From: Pseudomonas tructae
GTDB taxonomy: Bacteria; Pseudomonadota; Gammaproteobacteria; Pseudomonadales; Pseudomonadaceae
NCBI RefSeq assembly: GCF_004214895.1
Contig: NZ_CP035952.1
Location: 1,374,501 to 1,438,500, forward strand
Direction: 5' to 3'
DNA length: 64,000 nucleotides
The notes beneath the pieces were generated by a model, which was not told where the DNA came from, searched no databases, and saw nothing but the letters and a program-made list of their open reading frames with translations. Positions 18,404 through 29,388 of the stretch are shown here, piece by piece. Positions within the stretch are counted from its first letter, which is position 1, and each line of letters opens with the position of its first letter. The position numbers and the translations under genes were made by a program.

Positions 18404-18891
18404 TGGTAAGCACCCGCAGCCGTAATGGCTGGGTCGTCTGGCTGAGCTTTGCGATCGGCATGCTGCTGAGCGTGTCGCCGATGCCAGCATTCGCCGAAGT
18501 ATTCCGGCCGATGTGGCTGGCACTGCTGCTGGCGTTCTGGACCCTGGCCCTGCCGCACCGGGTGGGCATGACTACCGCGTTCATCCTGGGCCTGGCCGAG
18601 GATGTGCTGTACGGCACCTTGCTGGGGCAGAACGCCCTGGTGCTGACCCTGATCACCTTCCTGGTGCTGTCGTTGCAACAGCGCCTGCGCATGTTCCCGA
18701 TGTGGCAGCAAAGCCTGGTGATCCTGGTGATCTTCGGTATCGCGCAGTTGATCCAGCTGTGGCTCAGCGCCCTGACCGGAAACCGCTTGCCGACCCTGGC
18801 GCTGATCTGGTCGGCGGTCATCAGTGCCTTGCTCTGGCCGTGGATCAGCTATGGCCTGCGCGGCCTGCGCCGACGCCTGAGCATCAACTGA
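18403..18891 (+). CDS. mreD: Rod shape-determining protein MreD
   Basis: A 162-residue integral membrane protein with about five hydrophobic helices, the usual size. It works with MreC and RodA/PBP2 in lateral-wall synthesis. Family segments FRPMWLALLLAFWTLALPHRVG and LAEDVLYGTLLGQNALVLTL are clear. Its ATG overlaps the mreC stop by one base, indicating translational coupling. It is followed 35 bases on by maf. Confidence 0.94.
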   Translation: MVSTRSRNGWVVWLSFAIGMLLSVSPMPAFAEVFRPMWLALLLAFWTLALPHRVGMTTAFILGLAEDVLYGTLLGQNALVLTLITFLVLSLQQRLRMFPMWQQSLVILVIFGIAQLIQLWLSALTGNRLPTLALIWSAVISALLWPWISYGLRGLRRRLSIN

Positions 18892-18926
18892 GCACTTGCA
18901 TTCGACGCTGACAGGGAGACGTCAAG

Positions 18927-19529
18927 ATGACCCTGCTGTACCTGGCCTCTGGCTCGCCACGCCGCCGTGAGTTGCTGACCCAGATCGGTGTTGCCTTTAC
19001 TTCGCTCAGCGCCGCGATCGACGAAACGCCCCTGGCCGCCGAGGCGGCCGAGGCTTATGTCGAGCGTCTGGCGCGGGAAAAGGCCGCCGCAGGCCTTGCC
19101 TCCTTACCTGTAGACACGGACCAGCTGCTGGCGGTGCTTGGCGCCGACACTGCAGTGGTGCTCGACGGTCGCATCCTCGGCAAACCGGAAAACCGCGAAG
19201 ATGCCCTGGCCATGCTGGCGACGCTCTCAGGACGCGAGCATCAGGTACTGACCTCGGTAGCCGTGGCCGATCATCAGCGCTGTCTGAGCATCAATGTCAG
19301 CAGCCGCGTGCTGTTTCGTGCCATCAGTGCCGAGGAGGCTGAGGCTTACTGGGCTAGCGGCGAACCGGCCGACAAGGCTGGCAGCTACGCCATTCAGGGC
19401 CTGGGTGCGGTTTTCGTGGAGCGTCTTGAAGGCAGCTATTCCGCTGTAGTCGGCTTGCCGCTGAACGAAACCGCCAAGCTGCTCGGTCAATTCGGTATTC
19501 CCTGCTGGCAGCGCCTGCCGGCCCGTTGA
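18927..19529 (+). CDS. maf: Maf-type nucleoside triphosphate pyrophosphatase (dTTP/UTP type)
   Basis: House-cleaning pyrophosphatase of 200 residues that hydrolyses non-canonical or excess NTPs. The Maf signature [11 protein letters not shown] stands at residues 7-17, the catalytic acidic residue lies in [16 protein letters not shown], and [31 protein letters not shown] is the conserved C-terminal block. The sequence is closest to the YhdE subgroup (dTTP, UTP); subgroup assignment is by similarity only. It sits between mreD and rng as in E. coli and other gamma-proteobacteria. Confidence 0.93.
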   Translation: MTLLYLASGSPRRRELLTQIGVAFTSLSAAIDETPLAAEAAEAYVERLAREKAAAGLASLPVDTDQLLAVLGADTAVVLDGRILGKPENREDALAMLATLSGREHQVLTSVAVADHQRCLSINVSSRVLFRAISAEEAEAYWASGEPADKAGSYAIQGLGAVFVERLEGSYSAVVGLPLNETAKLLGQFGIPCWQRLPAR

Positions 19530-19609
19530 GCGAGGATTAGGCCGAACCGCGCTAGCCAGTCGCCCGCGGGCGATCCATCATTACTGAAGTCCTTTGACGA
19601 GAGCCTGCC

Positions 19610-21067
19610 ATGAGTGAAGAGATTCTGATCAACATCACACCGATGGAATCACGCGTGGCGGTGGTCGAAAACGGAGTGCTGCAGGAAGTGCACGTCGAGC
19701 GCACCCAGCGCCGCGGCATCGTCGGCAATATCTACAAAGGCAAGGTGGTGCGGGTGCTGCCGGGCATGCAGGCAGCGTTCGTCGACATTGGCCTGGACCG
19801 TGCCGCCTTCATTCATGCGTCGGAAATCTCGCTGCGCGAAGGCCAGGCAGTCGAGAGCATCAGCGCCCTGGTCCATGACGGGCAGAGCCTGGTGGTGCAG
19901 GTCACCAAGGACCCGATCGGCTCCAAGGGCGCGCGCCTGACCACCCAATTGTCGATCCCCTCCCGTTACCTGGTGTACATGCCGCGCACCAGCCATGTCG
20001 GCATTTCGCTGAAGATCGAAGATGAAGGCGAGCGTGAGCGCCTCAAGCAAGTGGTCACCGACTGCATCGCCCAGGAAAATATCCAGGAGGCTGGCGGTTT
20101 CATCCTGCGGACCGCCGCCGAAGGTGCCGGTGCCGATGAAATCCTCATGGACATCCGCTACCTGCGCAGGCTCTGGGAGCAGATCGGCACCCAGATCAAG
20201 ACTGTCGGCGCGCCCACCGAAATCTATGAAGACCTCGGTCTTGCGTTGCGAACCCTGCGCGACCTGGTCAACCCGAAGATCGAAAAGATCCGCATCGACT
20301 CACGGGAAACCTTCCAGAAAACCACGCAGTTCGTCGCTGAACTGATGCCTGAACTTGCCGATCGTCTGGAACATTACCCGGGAGAGAGGCCGATCTTCGA
20401 CCTCTATGGCGTCGAAGACGAAATTCAACGCGCCCTCGATCGCAAGGTGCCGCTCAAGTCCGGTGGCTACCTGGTTGTCGATCCGGCCGAAGCGATGACC
20501 ACTATCGACGTCAACACCGGTGCCTTCGTCGGTCATCGCAACCTTGAAGAGACCATTTTCAAGACCAATCTGGAAGCGGCTACCGCCATTGCCCGGCAAC
20601 TGCGCCTGCGCAACATCGGCGGGATCATCATCATCGACTTCATCGACATGGAGGACGAGGAGCACCAGCGTCAGGTACTGCGTACCCTGGAAAAGCAGCT
20701 GGAGCGCGATCACGCCAAGACCAACATCATCGGCATCACCGAGCTGGGCCTGGTGCAGATGACCCGCAAGCGCACCCGCGAAAGCCTCGAGCAGGTGTTG
20801 TGCGAGCCCTGTTTCTGCTGCCATGGGCGCGGCAAGCTGAAAACCCCTGAGACAGTCTGTTACGAGATTTTCCGCGAGATCCTCCGCGAAGCCCGTGCCT
20901 ATCAGGCTGAAGGCTATAGAGTACTGGCCAACCAGAAAGTGGTAGACCGCCTGCTGGACGAAGAATCGGGCAATGTTGCCGAGCTTGAAGCATTCATCGG
21001 TCGAACCATTCGCTTCCAGGTCGAGTCCATGTACTCCCAGGAACAATACGATGTGGTGCTCCTCTGA
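19610..21067 (+). CDS. rng: Ribonuclease G
   Basis: Endoribonuclease of 485 residues of the RNase E/G family that matures the 16S rRNA 5' end and takes part in mRNA decay. An S1 domain fills about 38-128 (GNIYKGKVVRVLPGMQAAFVD). The DNase I-like catalytic domain has Mg-binding Asp in TTIDVNTGAFVG and IIIIDFIDM. The Zn-link knuckle is CEPCFCCHGRG. There is no long C-terminal scaffold, which separates it from RNase E. Its ATG follows CGAGAG. It is cotranscribed with maf and yhdP by position. Confidence 0.96.
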   Translation: MSEEILINITPMESRVAVVENGVLQEVHVERTQRRGIVGNIYKGKVVRVLPGMQAAFVDIGLDRAAFIHASEISLREGQAVESISALVHDGQSLVVQVTKDPIGSKGARLTTQLSIPSRYLVYMPRTSHVGISLKIEDEGERERLKQVVTDCIAQENIQEAGGFILRTAAEGAGADEILMDIRYLRRLWEQIGTQIKTVGAPTEIYEDLGLALRTLRDLVNPKIEKIRIDSRETFQKTTQFVAELMPELADRLEHYPGERPIFDLYGVEDEIQRALDRKVPLKSGGYLVVDPAEAMTTIDVNTGAFVGHRNLEETIFKTNLEAATAIARQLRLRNIGGIIIIDFIDMEDEEHQRQVLRTLEKQLERDHAKTNIIGITELGLVQMTRKRTRESLEQVLCEPCFCCHGRGKLKTPETVCYEIFREILREARAYQAEGYRVLANQKVVDRLLDEESGNVAELEAFIGRTIRFQVESMYSQEQYDVVLL

Positions 21068-21155
21068 CGCGGTCTGACCCACAATCCGCACGGTCCGGGC
21101 TGGCAAAGTGCCGGGTTGCGGCCATAGTCAAGGCAGGACCTGGAGGGCCATTGGC

Positions 21156-24100
21156 ATGCAACGACTGATGCGCGTTCTCGGCGCCTTGACCCGCTGGGGG
21201 CTGGGCGTCAGCGCCTTGCTGGCGATTGTGGTGGCGTTGTATGTCAGTCTCGGTCGGCAATTCATCCCGCTGGTGGCCGAGTATCGCGCCGAGGTCGAGG
21301 ACAAGGCCGAGCAGGCCTTGGGCTTGCCGGTGCACATCGGCGCTCTGGAAGGGCACTGGAGCGGATTGGCGCCGATAGTGCGGGTCCGCGATATCCAGAT
21401 CGGCGAAGGGCCCAGTGCCCTGCGCCTGGATGGCGTCAAGCTGGTACCCGACCTCTGGGCCAGCCTCACCGAGCGCCAGCCGCGCCTGGCCAACCTCGAA
21501 GTCGGCGGCCTGCAACTGAGCCTGCGCGAAGATGAGCGCGGTGCCTGGGCCCTTGAGGGTTTGCCGAAAAAGGACGATCAGCCACTGGATCCCGAGCAGT
21601 TGCTGACCCGCATGCAAGTCGTCTCCAGAGTCACGGTGGTCGACAGTCAGGTCACCCTGGAACCGTTCCAGCGCGAGCCGCTGACCCTTACCTACGTCAA
21701 CCTGGGCTTGCAGACCGGCAGCGTGCGCCAGCGCCTGGATGCACGACTGACCTTGCCCGATGGCCAGCCGCTGGCGTTGAGCCTGCGCAGTCGTATTCGC
21801 CCCAGCCAGTGGCGCGACGGTGAGGTCGATGCCTACTTGAGCCTGCCGCAAAGCGACTGGGTGCGCTGGCTGCCGCCACGGCTGCTGGGTCAGTGGCAGG
21901 CCGCCGAACTGCGCGCAGGCGGCGAGTTCTGGGTGAACTGGGGCAAGGGCCAGTTGCAGGCTGCCACGGTTCGCCTCAACGCGCCGCAACTGCGTGGCAA
22001 CTACACCGGACGCAAGCCGGTACAGGTCGACAACCTGGCACTCAATGCCTGGTTCGAGCGAGGTAAGCAGGGCATCGAGGTACAGGTCGACTCCCTGGCC
22101 ATGAGCCTGGGCAAGACCCGCTGGGAGTCCCACCTGCAGCTCAGGCAGACGCTGGCTGGTGAGGCCGGCGAAGAGACCTGGGCCATTCAGGCCGACCGCC
22201 TGGACCTGACCCCGGTAACCCCGCTGATCGACGCACTGGCACCTCTGCCGGAAAAACTCATGGCGGTGGTCGATGGCCTCAAGGTCACGGGTGCGCTGCG
22301 CAACGTCAGCCTGCAGCTTCGCCCCCACGCTAGCGGTGACCAGCGCCTGAGCTTTGCCGCCAACCTTGAACGGGTCGGCTTTGATGCCTATCACGGTGCG
22401 CCGGCGGCCGGCAATGTCAGCGGCAGCATCAGCGGCGACCTTGGCCAGGGCGAATTGCGCCTGGATACCGACGCCTTCATGCTGCACCTGTACCCGATCT
22501 TCGAAAAACCCTGGCATTACCAGAAGGCCAACGCGCGCCTGACCTGGCGCCTGGACCAGGAAGGTTTCACCCTGATCGCGCCCTACCTCAAAGTGCTGGG
22601 TGAAGAGGGCAAGATCGCCGGGGATTTCCTCATCCGCCTGTTGTTCGATGAAACCCGCGAAGACTACATGGACCTGCGTGTCGGCCTGCTCGAGGGCGAC
22701 GGACGCTATACCGCCAAGTACCTGCCCGAAGTCCTCAGCCCGGCGCTGGACCAGTGGCTGCGCACGGCAATCCTCAAGGGTGCGGTCGACGAAGGCTATT
22801 TCCAGTACCAGGGCTCGCTCAATCACGGTGCTGCCGAACAGGCCCGCAGTATCAGCCTGTTCTTCAAGGTTCACGACGCTGCGCTAGACTTCCAGCCCGG
22901 CTGGCCGCAGGTGCAGAAGGTCGCAGGTGATGTGTTTATCGACGACGATGGCGTGCGTATCAAAGCGCAAAGCGGGCAGTTGCTCACTACCCAGGTGCGT
23001 AACGTCGAGGTCAACATTCCCCATGTGGCTGCCGGTGAACACAATCATCTTTACCTGGACGGTGAGTTCGACGGCGGGCTTGGCGACGGCCTGAAGATTC
23101 TCCAAGATGCGCCCATCGGGACCGGGCCGATGTTCGCCGGCTGGGAGGGGGAGGGCAGCCTCAAGGGCAAGCTGAAGCTGGATATTCCCCTGACCAGAGG
23201 TCAGCAGCCCAAGGTGGTGGTCGATTTCGACACCCGCGATGCGCGGCTGAAAATTGCCGCTCCGGCCCTGGAATTGAACCAGCTCAAAGGTGACTTTCGC
23301 TTCGACTTCGACAAGGGCCTGAGTGGCGAGAACATCAGCGCGCGAGCATTCGACAAGCCGATCACGGCGCAGATAGTTGCCGAAGGAAAGCCCGGACAGT
23401 TGCAGACTCGGGTCAACGCCAAGGGCCAGATGCCGCTGAAGGCGCTGACCGACTGGCTGCAGCTCAAGCAAGCCCTGCCGCTGTCGGGTGAGTTGCCCTA
23501 CCAGTTGCAGATCAGCCTGGGCAGCCGCGACAACCAGCTGACGGTCGACTCCAGCCTCAAGGGCCTGGCAGTCGACTTGCCGGCGCCTTTTGGCAAGGCT
23601 GCGAGCGAGAGCCGCAACAGCCAGTTCAGCATGAGCCTGCAGGGGCCGGAGCGGCGCTTCAACGTCACTTACGGCGATGTCGCCAAGGCGATCTATGCCG
23701 CGCCCATGGACAAGCTCGACCAGGGCCGTGGCGAAGTGCTGTTCGGCGCCGGCATGCCGCAGTTGCCCACCGGCCAGGGCCTGCGGGTACGCGGGCGCCT
23801 GGCGGAACTGGATCTGCAACCCTGGCAGAAACAGCTCGATCGCGTTGCCGGCAATGATCCGGGCGGCAGTGCCAAGCAGATGCTGCGTGGCGTCGACCTG
23901 AGTATCGGCAAGCTTCAGGGCTTCGGCCTGAACCTGGCCCAGGCAGTGGTGAGGGTGGACCGCGGCAGCAACCTGTGGGCCTTGCGCCTGGACAGCAAGG
24001 AAGTCATCGGTAACGCACGCATTCCGGATGCCAAGGGCGCGCCGATGGTGATCAACCTGCAGACCATTCATCTGCCGGCTGCCGACCCTGCAGAGGCGTC

Positions 24101-24971
24101 CTCGGATGATGGCCCGGACCCGATGGCTAGCATCGATCCGCGCAAGATTCCCGCCGTCGACCTGACCATCGACAAACTGTTCCGCGGTGACGACCCGCTT
24201 GGCAGCTGGGCGGTAAAAGTCCGCCCGACCGCCAAGGGCATTGCCCTCAACGACCTGGACGTCAGCGTCAAGGGCTTGCAGATCGATGGCAATGGCGGTT
24301 GGGAAGGTGCACCGGGAGCTAGCAGCAGTTGGTACAAGGGCCGCCTGGAAGGCAAGAACCTGGCCGACATCCTCAAGGCCTGGAACTTTGCCCCGACTGT
24401 CACCAGCCGTGATTTTCGCCTGGACGTCGATGGGCGCTGGCCCGGCTCACCGGCCTGGGTCGGGCTCAAGCGCTTTTCCGGCAGCCTCGACGCCGCCTTG
24501 CGCAAAGGTCAGTTCGTCGAGGTGGAAGGGGGGGCTCAGGCCCTGCGGGTATTTGGCCTGCTGAACTTCAACTCGATTGGCCGGCGCCTGCGCCTGGACT
24601 TCTCCGACCTGCTCGACAAGGGCTTGAGCTACGATCGGGTCAAGGGCCTGCTGGTGGCCAGCGAAGGGGTCTATGTCACCCGCGAACCGATCACCCTGAC
24701 CGGCCCGTCAAGCAATCTTGAGCTCGACGGCACCCTGGACATGGTCCGTGACCGGGTCGATGCCAACCTGTTGGTGACCCTGCCGGTGACCAACAACCTG
24801 CCGATAGCTGCGTTGATCGTCGGTGCGCCGGCCATTGGCGGGGCGCTGTTCCTGGTCGATCGGTTGCTCGGTGATCGGGTGGCCCGTTACGCCAGTGTGC
24901 ATTATCGCGTCGAGGGGCCGTGGAAAGAGCCTAAGATTAGCTTTATCAAACCTTTCGAAAAATCGCGCTAG
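21156..24971 (+). CDS. yhdP: YhdP-type AsmA-like envelope protein
   Basis: Large 1271-residue inner-membrane-anchored protein with one N-terminal helix (about 15-38) followed by a long periplasmic beta-rich domain of the DUF3971/AsmA-C class. E. coli YhdP belongs to the AsmA-like bridge proteins (with TamB and YdbH) that carry phospholipids to the outer membrane. Recognisable blocks are the N-terminal LGLPVHIGALEGHWSGLAP and the C-terminal LRVFGLLNFNSIGRRLRLDF. The chosen ATG follows GGAGGGCC; the earlier in-frame ATG at 21108 adds 16 unlikely residues. It is followed 8 bases on by the nitrilase-family gene. Confidence 0.92.
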   Translation: MQRLMRVLGALTRWGLGVSALLAIVVALYVSLGRQFIPLVAEYRAEVEDKAEQALGLPVHIGALEGHWSGLAPIVRVRDIQIGEGPSALRLDGVKLVPDLWASLTERQPRLANLEVGGLQLSLREDERGAWALEGLPKKDDQPLDPEQLLTRMQVVSRVTVVDSQVTLEPFQREPLTLTYVNLGLQTGSVRQRLDARLTLPDGQPLALSLRSRIRPSQWRDGEVDAYLSLPQSDWVRWLPPRLLGQWQAAELRAGGEFWVNWGKGQLQAATVRLNAPQLRGNYTGRKPVQVDNLALNAWFERGKQGIEVQVDSLAMSLGKTRWESHLQLRQTLAGEAGEETWAIQADRLDLTPVTPLIDALAPLPEKLMAVVDGLKVTGALRNVSLQLRPHASGDQRLSFAANLERVGFDAYHGAPAAGNVSGSISGDLGQGELRLDTDAFMLHLYPIFEKPWHYQKANARLTWRLDQEGFTLIAPYLKVLGEEGKIAGDFLIRLLFDETREDYMDLRVGLLEGDGRYTAKYLPEVLSPALDQWLRTAILKGAVDEGYFQYQGSLNHGAAEQARSISLFFKVHDAALDFQPGWPQVQKVAGDVFIDDDGVRIKAQSGQLLTTQVRNVEVNIPHVAAGEHNHLYLDGEFDGGLGDGLKILQDAPIGTGPMFAGWEGEGSLKGKLKLDIPLTRGQQPKVVVDFDTRDARLKIAAPALELNQLKGDFRFDFDKGLSGENISARAFDKPITAQIVAEGKPGQLQTRVNAKGQMPLKALTDWLQLKQALPLSGELPYQLQISLGSRDNQLTVDSSLKGLAVDLPAPFGKAASESRNSQFSMSLQGPERRFNVTYGDVAKAIYAAPMDKLDQGRGEVLFGAGMPQLPTGQGLRVRGRLAELDLQPWQKQLDRVAGNDPGGSAKQMLRGVDLSIGKLQGFGLNLAQAVVRVDRGSNLWALRLDSKEVIGNARIPDAKGAPMVINLQTIHLPAADPAEASSDDGPDPMASIDPRKIPAVDLTIDKLFRGDDPLGSWAVKVRPTAKGIALNDLDVSVKGLQIDGNGGWEGAPGASSSWYKGRLEGKNLADILKAWNFAPTVTSRDFRLDVDGRWPGSPAWVGLKRFSGSLDAALRKGQFVEVEGGAQALRVFGLLNFNSIGRRLRLDFSDLLDKGLSYDRVKGLLVASEGVYVTREPITLTGPSSNLELDGTLDMVRDRVDANLLVTLPVTNNLPIAALIVGAPAIGGALFLVDRLLGDRVARYASVHYRVEGPWKEPKISFIKPFEKSR

Positions 24972-24979
24972 GAGCGGGC

Positions 24980-25831
24980 ATGAAGTCAGCGGTCATCCAG
25001 ATGGTCAGCCAGAGCGACGTTCCGGCCAACCTGGAACGAGCCCGGCAGCTGCTCGAGCAGGCCGCCGAAGGTGGCGCCCGGCTGGCGGTGCTGCCGGAGA
25101 ACTTCGCCGCGATGGGCCGGCGCGACGCCGCTGCAATCGGCCGGGACGAAGCCCTGGGCGAAGGTCCGATCCTGCCCTGGTTGAAACAGACCGCTCGCGA
25201 CCTCAAGTTATGGATAGTGGCGGGTACCTTGCCGTTGCCGCCGGTCGGCCAGCCCGAGGCCAAGTCCCATGCCTGTTCGCTGTTGATCGACGAGCACGGC
25301 GAGCAGGTGGCACGTTACGACAAGCTGCACCTGTTCGATGTCGATGTCGCGGATAACCGCGGCCGCTATCGGGAATCGGACGACTATGCTCACGGCAGCC
25401 AGGTGGTGGTCGCTGATACTCCGGTCGGGCGTTTGGGCCTGAGCGTGTGTTATGACCTGCGCTTCCCTGAGCTGTACAGCGCCCTGCGCGAGGCCGGGGC
25501 CGAACTGATCAGCGCGCCATCGGCCTTTACCGCAGTGACCGGTGCGGCGCACTGGGAGGTGTTGATCAGGGCGCGGGCCATCGAAACTCAATGCTACCTC
25601 CTGGCCGCAGCCCAGGGCGGTACGCACCCGGGGCCACGGGAAACCTATGGTCATGCGGCGATCATCGACCCTTGGGGGCGGATCGTCGCCGAACAGGACA
25701 ATGGCGAAGCCGTGCTGCTAAGCGAGCGCGACAGCAGCGAACAGGCGTCCATCCGGGCGCGGATGCCGGTGACCTTGCACCGGCGCTTTTTCTCGCAGGA
25801 CGCTTTGCGGCCTGCGCACACCTCGGAGTGA
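24980..25831 (+). CDS. Carbon-nitrogen hydrolase (nitrilase superfamily, Nit1/omega-amidase-like)
   Basis: A 283-residue cytoplasmic amidase with the complete Glu-Lys-Cys triad: Glu40 (VLPENFA), Lys115 ([12 protein letters not shown]) and Cys157 ([11 protein letters not shown]). The sequence resembles the Nit/YbeM-NitFhit group, which deaminates damaged glutathione or omega-amides of 2-oxo acids; the exact substrate is not determined here. It has ordinary family length. The ATG at 24980 has GGAGCGGGC before it, and the gene ends 2 bases before tldD in a tight yhdP-nit-tldD string seen in many Pseudomonas. Confidence 0.92.
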   Translation: MKSAVIQMVSQSDVPANLERARQLLEQAAEGGARLAVLPENFAAMGRRDAAAIGRDEALGEGPILPWLKQTARDLKLWIVAGTLPLPPVGQPEAKSHACSLLIDEHGEQVARYDKLHLFDVDVADNRGRYRESDDYAHGSQVVVADTPVGRLGLSVCYDLRFPELYSALREAGAELISAPSAFTAVTGAAHWEVLIRARAIETQCYLLAAAQGGTHPGPRETYGHAAIIDPWGRIVAEQDNGEAVLLSERDSSEQASIRARMPVTLHRRFFSQDALRPAHTSE

Positions 25832-25833
25832 CT

Positions 25834-27273
25834 ATGAGCGAGATGTTATCCACTGTCAGCGAACACCTGCTGGCGCCGGGCGGCCTGACCCTCGACAGCC
25901 TGCAATCAGTGCTGGGCGAGCTGGCCGGGCCAGGCATCGATGCCGCCGACCTGTACTTCCAGGGGCAGATTTCCGAATCCTGGGCGCTGGAAGACGGCAT
26001 CGTCAAAGAAGGCAGCTTCAACCTCGACCAGGGCGTGGGCGTGCGTGCCCAGTCCGGTGAGAAGACCGGTTTTGCCTACAGCAATGCCATCAACCTTGAA
26101 GCGCTGACCTCGGCGGCCCGTGCGGCGCGCTCTATTTCCCGCGCCGGGCAGAACGGCAGCGTGCAGGCGTTCAAAACCCAGGATATCGCCCAACTTTATG
26201 CCCCCGGCAATCCGCTGGACGTGCTGAGCCGTGCCGAAAAGGTCGAGCTGCTCAAGCGTGTCGACGCCGCCACGCGCAAGCTTGATTCACGCATCCAGCA
26301 AGTCACCGTGAGCATGGCGGGGGTCTGGGAGCGGATCCTGATCGCCGCCGCCGATGGCAGCCTGGCGGCTGACATTCGCCCGCTGGTGCGTTTCAGCGTC
26401 AGCGTCATCGTCGAGCACAACGGCCGGCGTGAGCGCGGCGGGCATGGCGGTGGCGGGCGTACCGACTACCGCTATTTCACCGACGAGCGAGTCATGGGCT
26501 TTGCCCGTGAAGCGCTGCGCCAGGCGCTGGTCAACCTTGAAGCCATTCCGGCGCCGGCCGGTACCTTGCCGGTGGTGCTGGGTTCAGGCTGGTCCGGAGT
26601 ATTGCTGCATGAGGCGGTTGGCCATGGCCTGGAAGGTGATTTCAACCGCAAGGGCAGTTCCGCCTACAGCGGCCACCTGGGTGAGAAGGTGGCTTCAAGC
26701 CTGTGCACCATCGTCGATGATGGCACTCTGGAGGGGCGTCGCGGTTCCCTGAGCGTCGACGACGAAGGTACCCCGACCGAGTGCACCACGCTGATCGAAA
26801 ACGGCATCCTCAAGGGCTACATGCAGGACAAGCTCAACGCACGCCTGATGGGCATGGCAGTCACCGGTAACGGGCGTCGCGAGTCCTACGCGCACCTGCC
26901 CATGCCACGCATGACCAATACCTACATGCGAGCCGGCGAGAGTGATCCGGAAGAAATCATCAAATCGGTCAAGCGCGGTATCTACTGTGCCAACCTGGGG
27001 GGTGGCCAGGTGGACATCACCAGTGGCAAGTTCGTCTTCTCCACCAGTGAGGCGTACCTGATCGAAGACGGCAAGATCACCGCTCCCGTCAAGGGTGCGA
27101 CCTTGATTGGCAATGGCCCGGAGGCTATGAGCAAGGTATCGATGGTCGGCAACGACCTGTCGCTGGACAGCGGTGTCGGTACCTGCGGCAAGGATGGCCA
27201 GTCGGTGCCGGTGGGCGTGGGCCAACCGACCCTGAAGATCGATGCGATCACCGTTGGTGGCACGGGCGCATGA
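25834..27273 (+). CDS. tldD: Metalloprotease TldD
   Basis: Catalytic subunit of the TldD/TldE (PmbA) protease that trims unfolded or leader peptides (microcin B17, CcdA in E. coli). It has 479 residues. The zinc motif H-E-x3-H is intact at His259/Glu260/His264 ([13 protein letters not shown]), and Cys451 in GTCGKDGQ matches the third ligand region. The conserved stretches [13 protein letters not shown] and [17 protein letters not shown] are present. The ATG at 25834 was chosen because it lies just past the nitrilase stop with GGAG upstream. Its heterodimer partner pmbA lies 0.7 kb on, beyond the oppositely oriented darP. Confidence 0.96.
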   Translation: MSEMLSTVSEHLLAPGGLTLDSLQSVLGELAGPGIDAADLYFQGQISESWALEDGIVKEGSFNLDQGVGVRAQSGEKTGFAYSNAINLEALTSAARAARSISRAGQNGSVQAFKTQDIAQLYAPGNPLDVLSRAEKVELLKRVDAATRKLDSRIQQVTVSMAGVWERILIAAADGSLAADIRPLVRFSVSVIVEHNGRRERGGHGGGGRTDYRYFTDERVMGFAREALRQALVNLEAIPAPAGTLPVVLGSGWSGVLLHEAVGHGLEGDFNRKGSSAYSGHLGEKVASSLCTIVDDGTLEGRRGSLSVDDEGTPTECTTLIENGILKGYMQDKLNARLMGMAVTGNGRRESYAHLPMPRMTNTYMRAGESDPEEIIKSVKRGIYCANLGGGQVDITSGKFVFSTSEAYLIEDGKITAPVKGATLIGNGPEAMSKVSMVGNDLSLDSGVGTCGKDGQSVPVGVGQPTLKIDAITVGGTGA

Positions 27274-27282
27274 AGGTGAAAC

Positions 27283-27305
27283 CGGGCAGGCATGGCGCCT
27301 GCCCG
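27283..27305. terminator. Hairpin between convergent tldD and darP
   Basis: Nine-base arms CGGGCAGGC and GCCTGCCCG around a five-base loop sit in the 42 bp between the two stop codons. It could serve both directions. There is no clear U-tract on either side. Confidence 0.45.
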
Positions 27306-27315
27306 TGTGCGGGGC

Positions 27316-27837
27316 TCAACGCAGACCGCGTTGGACCTCGTCGAGATCGCGGATGTACTTGAACAGCTTGCGGCTCGCGCTCGGCGCTTTGTTGCGCGCC
27401 AGTTCGTGCTGGGCCTGGCGGATCTGCGAGCGCAGTTGCTGGCGATCGGCTTCCGGGTATTCCTGGACGAATTTTTCCAGGACTTCGTCGGTGCCGCCGA
27501 TCAGCCGGTCGCGCCAGCGTTCGAGGTTGTGGAAACGCTCGTTGTACTGGCGCGAGGAGGCGTCGAGTTGGTCAAGCAGCGCATTGATCGCGTCGATGTC
27601 CTGGTCGCGCATCAGCTTGCCGATGAACGATTTATGACGTCTTTTCGCCTCGTTCGCGGTGTGCCGCTTGTGTTCTTCCAGGGCCGCGCGCAGTTCGTCG
27701 GTCAACGGCAGTTTGGCCAGGGTGTCGGGCTTGAGCGTGGTAAGGCGCTCGCCCATGTCAACCAGCGCCTGCATCTCGCGCTTAACCTGGGTTTTGCTTT
27801 TTTCGCCTTCAAAGGCGGTGTCGTAAGAATCAACCAT
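27316..27837 (-). CDS. darP: Ribosome biogenesis factor DarP (YjgA)
   Basis: A 173-residue, highly charged, helical protein of the YjgA/DUF615 family that binds pre-50S particles near the peptidyl-transferase region and promotes late assembly. Family segments are [35 protein letters not shown] and the C-terminal [15 protein letters not shown]. The true start is the ATG at 27837; the frame stays open far upstream only as antisense to pmbA. It is divergent from pmbA across 108 bp, the usual tldD-yjgA-pmbA order. Confidence 0.94.
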   Translation of the reverse strand: MVDSYDTAFEGEKSKTQVKREMQALVDMGERLTTLKPDTLAKLPLTDELRAALEEHKRHTANEAKRRHKSFIGKLMRDQDIDAINALLDQLDASSRQYNERFHNLERWRDRLIGGTDEVLEKFVQEYPEADRQQLRSQIRQAQHELARNKAPSASRKLFKYIRDLDEVQRGLR

Positions 27838-27945
27838 GGGGGCAGTCCGCTGAGAATCGCCGCCATGATAACCAGTCGGGGGCCGCTTGTCCGGTCCGGT
27901 CGTAGATTGACCCGTGCCGAACGCAGAATTTGAGTGGAGAAAACC

Positions 27946-29292
27946 ATGAGTGCAGTCCAGAGCGTAGGTCCGGAACATCTGCCGGCATTGCAGGAACAGG
28001 TCGAACAGATCATCGCCGAAGCCCGGCGCCAGGGCGCCAGCGCTTGCGAAGTGGCGGTATCGCTGGAGCAGGGGTTGTCGACCTCGGTGCGCCAGCGCGA
28101 AGTCGAAACCGTGGAGTTCAACCGCGACCAGGGCTTTGGCATTACCTTGTATGTAGGGCAGCGCAAAGGCTCGGCGAGCACCTCGGCCAGCGGTAGCGAT
28201 GCCATTCGCGAAACCGTCGCCGCTGCCCTGGCGATTGCCAAGCACACCTCCGAAGACGATTGTGCCGGGCTTGCTGACCCTGCGCTGATGGCCCGTGAAC
28301 AGCCGGATTTCGATCTGTATCACGCCTGGGATATCACCCCTGAGCAGGCCATCGAGAAAGCCTTGCAATGCGAAGCGGCAGCCTTTGACGCCGATGCGCG
28401 GATCAAGAATGCCGACGGCACTACCCTCAATACCCACCAGGGCTGCCGCGTGTATGGCAACAGCCATGGCTTTATCGGCGGCTATGCTTCGACCCGGCAC
28501 AGCCTGAGCTGCGTGATGATCGCCGAGGCCGACGGGCAGATGCAGCGCGACTACTGGTATGACGTCAATCGCCAGGGCGAGCTTTTGGCCGACCCGAGCA
28601 GCATTGGTATCCGCGCCGCACAACGGGCCGCCAGCCGCCTGGGCGCGCGGCCGGTGCCCACCTGTGAAGTGCCGGTGCTGTTTTCGGCCGAGTTGGCAGG
28701 GGGACTGTTCGGCAGCTTCCTCTCGGCGATTTCCGGCGGCAACCTGTACCGCAAGTCATCCTTCCTCGAAGGCACCATCGGCCAGCGTCTGTTCCCGACC
28801 TGGCTGACGTTGGATGAGCGCCCGCACTTGCCGCGTGCCCTGGGCAGTGCCGCTTTTGACGGTGATGGCCTGGCAACCTATGCAAAACCGTTCGTCGAAA
28901 ATGGCCAACTGGTGTCCTATGTGCTGGGTACCTATTCGGGGCGCAAGCTCGGGCTGCCGAGTACCGCCAACGCCGGTGGCGTGCACAACTTGTTCGTTAC
29001 CCATGGTGTCGAAGACCAGGCGGCCCTGCTGCGACGCATGGGGCGCGGGCTGTTGGTGACCGAGTTGATGGGCCATGGCCTGAACATGGTCACCGGCGAC
29101 TATTCCCGTGGCGCCGCAGGTTATTGGGTGGAAAACGGCGAGATCCAGTTCGCGGTGCAGGAAGTGACGATCGCCGGCAATATGAAGGATATGTTCCAGC
29201 AAATCGTCGCGATCGGTAATGACCTTGAGACCCGCAGCAATATCCACACCGGCTCGGTGTTGATCGAGCGGATGACCGTAGCCGGAAGTTGA
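27946..29292 (+). CDS. pmbA: TldE/PmbA, partner of TldD protease
   Basis: Non-catalytic half of the TldD-TldE heterodimeric protease, 448 residues. It lacks H-E-x3-H, as expected, and carries the TldE C-terminal signature [18 protein letters not shown] followed by [16 protein letters not shown]-terminal [21 protein letters not shown] is also typical. ATG 27946 is preceded by GTGGAGAAAACC; the GTG there is read as part of the ribosome site rather than the start. A second, diverged copy follows after 96 bases. Confidence 0.95.
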   Translation: MSAVQSVGPEHLPALQEQVEQIIAEARRQGASACEVAVSLEQGLSTSVRQREVETVEFNRDQGFGITLYVGQRKGSASTSASGSDAIRETVAAALAIAKHTSEDDCAGLADPALMAREQPDFDLYHAWDITPEQAIEKALQCEAAAFDADARIKNADGTTLNTHQGCRVYGNSHGFIGGYASTRHSLSCVMIAEADGQMQRDYWYDVNRQGELLADPSSIGIRAAQRAASRLGARPVPTCEVPVLFSAELAGGLFGSFLSAISGGNLYRKSSFLEGTIGQRLFPTWLTLDERPHLPRALGSAAFDGDGLATYAKPFVENGQLVSYVLGTYSGRKLGLPSTANAGGVHNLFVTHGVEDQAALLRRMGRGLLVTELMGHGLNMVTGDYSRGAAGYWVENGEIQFAVQEVTIAGNMKDMFQQIVAIGNDLETRSNIHTGSVLIERMTVAGS

Positions 29293-29388
29293 TCCGGGTT
29301 GGGGCCGGGTCGTAATTATTTACCGCCTGGCCCCCGAGTCGCCTCCCTAGCATGTCCATTCCTCAAGTCAATTCGAGCAGGAATGAGC

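Noticed and set aside
27838..28623. Upstream in-frame extension of darP
   Set aside because: The extra 262 codons are antisense to pmbA and not conserved; the internal ATG gives the family N-terminus.
29299..29388. Upstream extension of the pmbA paralogue
   Set aside because: The added 28-30 residues are not PmbA-like and the AGGA site favours ATG 29389.
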